Below, piece after piece: positions 14,079 through 14,654 of a stretch of 14,654 nt of DNA; the first letter of the stretch is position 1, and each line of letters opens with the position of its first letter. Position numbers and translations under genes: made by a program. The notes under the pieces are model-generated. The model made no database searches and had not been told where the DNA came from. It saw only the letters and a program-made list of their open reading frames with translations. The stretch comes from CAYGZC01 sp964354225 (GTDB lineage Bacteria > Bacteroidota > Ignavibacteria > UBA10030 > SZUA-254), in the NCBI GenBank assembly GCA_964354225.1, contig CAYGZC010000142.1:1-14654 (forward strand), in the 5' to 3' direction.

Positions 14079-14654
14079 TTACTTAGAATTCTTCTTTATG
14101 ATTGACCTTGCACGATCAATTTCTTTTCGTGCCGCTGCTTTGAATGTTGCATCAATACCGGACCTATCGATTACCTGCTGGTACATACCGATAGCTTCAT
14201 TAAATTTTGACATTTTCTCATACGATTGTCCAGCCATATACAATGATGTTGCCGTCCAATTGACTTTCCCTTGCTTAGCTACGAGATATGGAACTTTAAG
14301 AAACTCGAGAATCGCTTGCTGGTAATCGCCTTTATAATAGTATGCTTCACCGATATTATATCTGATTTCGGCTTCTAACAAACTACCGGCTTCCGGGATT
14401 AAATTCTGGAAGTGCAACACTGCCTGGTCGTAGTAACCGATTTTTGTATAAAGCGTTCCGAGTTTAATTTTTTTATCGATGATGTTGTCATCGTTTGGAT
14501 AACGCTCGATATAATCACGTGTCGTTTTAAGTGCATCATCGTTCAATTTTGTGGACTCGTATGCCTCGATCAGATTATTCATCGCATAAGGAAGAATATC
14601 TCCAGCTTCTTTCGGTGACTTTGTAATTTGCTGGTAATAGCGGATCGATTCTTC
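14079..14654 (-). CDS. Tetratricopeptide-repeat protein, 5' part beyond the window
   Basis: The frame is open to the window edge, so the 5' end of the gene is missing. The visible 191 codons begin EESIRYYQQITKSPKEAG and end at TAA 14079-14081. Helical TPR units are clear: LGTLYTKIGYYDQAVLHFQNL, split as LGTLYTKIGYYD and QAVLHFQNL, then IGEAYYYKGDYQQAILEF, and MAGQSYEKMSKFNEAIGMYQQV split at NEAIG. These units bind partner proteins. An internal ATG at 14582 is not a likely start, because the upstream reading continues in TPR style. Many such proteins in this lineage are exported and resemble BamD, YbgF or CpoB, but the missing N-terminus prevents a choice. It is followed directly by the 370-aa gene. 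Confidence 0.85.
   Translation of the reverse strand, partial: EESIRYYQQITKSPKEAGDILPYAMNNLIEAYESTKLNDDALKTTRDYIERYPNDDNIIDKKIKLGTLYTKIGYYDQAVLHFQNLIPEAGSLLEAEIRYNIGEAYYYKGDYQQAILEFLKVPYLVAKQGKVNWTATSLYMAGQSYEKMSKFNEAIGMYQQVIDRSGIDATFKAAARKEIDRARSIIKKNSK

Noticed and set aside
1..14654. CRISPR array, phage, transposon or defence island
   Set aside because: No regularly spaced repeats, transposase, integrase, inverted-repeat ends, nuclease/helicase pairs or toxin-antitoxin pair were seen. The YdeI/DUF1905 name refers to bacteriocin protection but gives no evidence of a defence system here.

Overview
The window reads as a chromosomal stretch from a Gram-negative bacterium of the Bacteroidota/Chlorobiota/Ignavibacteriota neighbourhood. 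The reasons are a LpxH-type lipid A hydrolase (so LPS is made), a class A penicillin-binding protein, exported lipoprotein and thioredoxin-like proteins, an AT-leaning composition (about 40% GC by eye), few clear Shine-Dalgarno sites, and a short aminotransferase-IV gene joined to pabB. The phylum is an inference and was not tested. No phage, transposase, integrase, CRISPR array, rRNA or tRNA was seen. The region is mostly housekeeping genes with several poorly characterised exported proteins between them. Every gene except pabA is on the minus strand.

Read in the direction of minus-strand transcription, from high to low coordinates, the first block is 14654 to 8274. It holds the 3' part of a TPR protein, an unrecognised 370-aa helical protein, the ribosome-associated GTPase Obg, a GT-C type membrane glycosyltransferase, a YoaP-like acetyltransferase/thioredoxin-fold gene broken by one frameshift, a 76-aa two-helix membrane protein, and an exported beta-barrel plus thioredoxin fusion. 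Spacings are mostly 0-85 bp, so this may be one or two transcripts. A strong hairpin follows it (8274-8306).

A roughly 350-bp gene-free stretch (7967-8315) comes next, then a lone lipoprotein of unknown function (7370-7966). The para-aminobenzoate/folate block follows: pabA on the plus strand, divergent over 38 bp from pabB and an overlapping pabC-like gene. Downstream of pabC lies a DUF1905/YdeI-like gene with a good ribosome binding site.

The last block (4554 to 1) begins with a good-looking promoter placed so that nusB would be almost leaderless. nusB overlaps an UMF1-type MFS transporter by one base (TGATG). After a 68-bp gap come a stand-alone DsbD N-terminal-like periplasmic protein, lpxH, and a PBP1A gene cut by the window edge just after its SxN motif. 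These last three are 6-8 bp apart and form an envelope-biogenesis operon.

No complete new defence or mobile system is visible. The more unusual items are the redox-fold cluster at 8316-10335, the C-terminal repeat in the 370-aa protein, the near-leaderless nusB promoter and the stand-alone DsbD-alpha-like protein.
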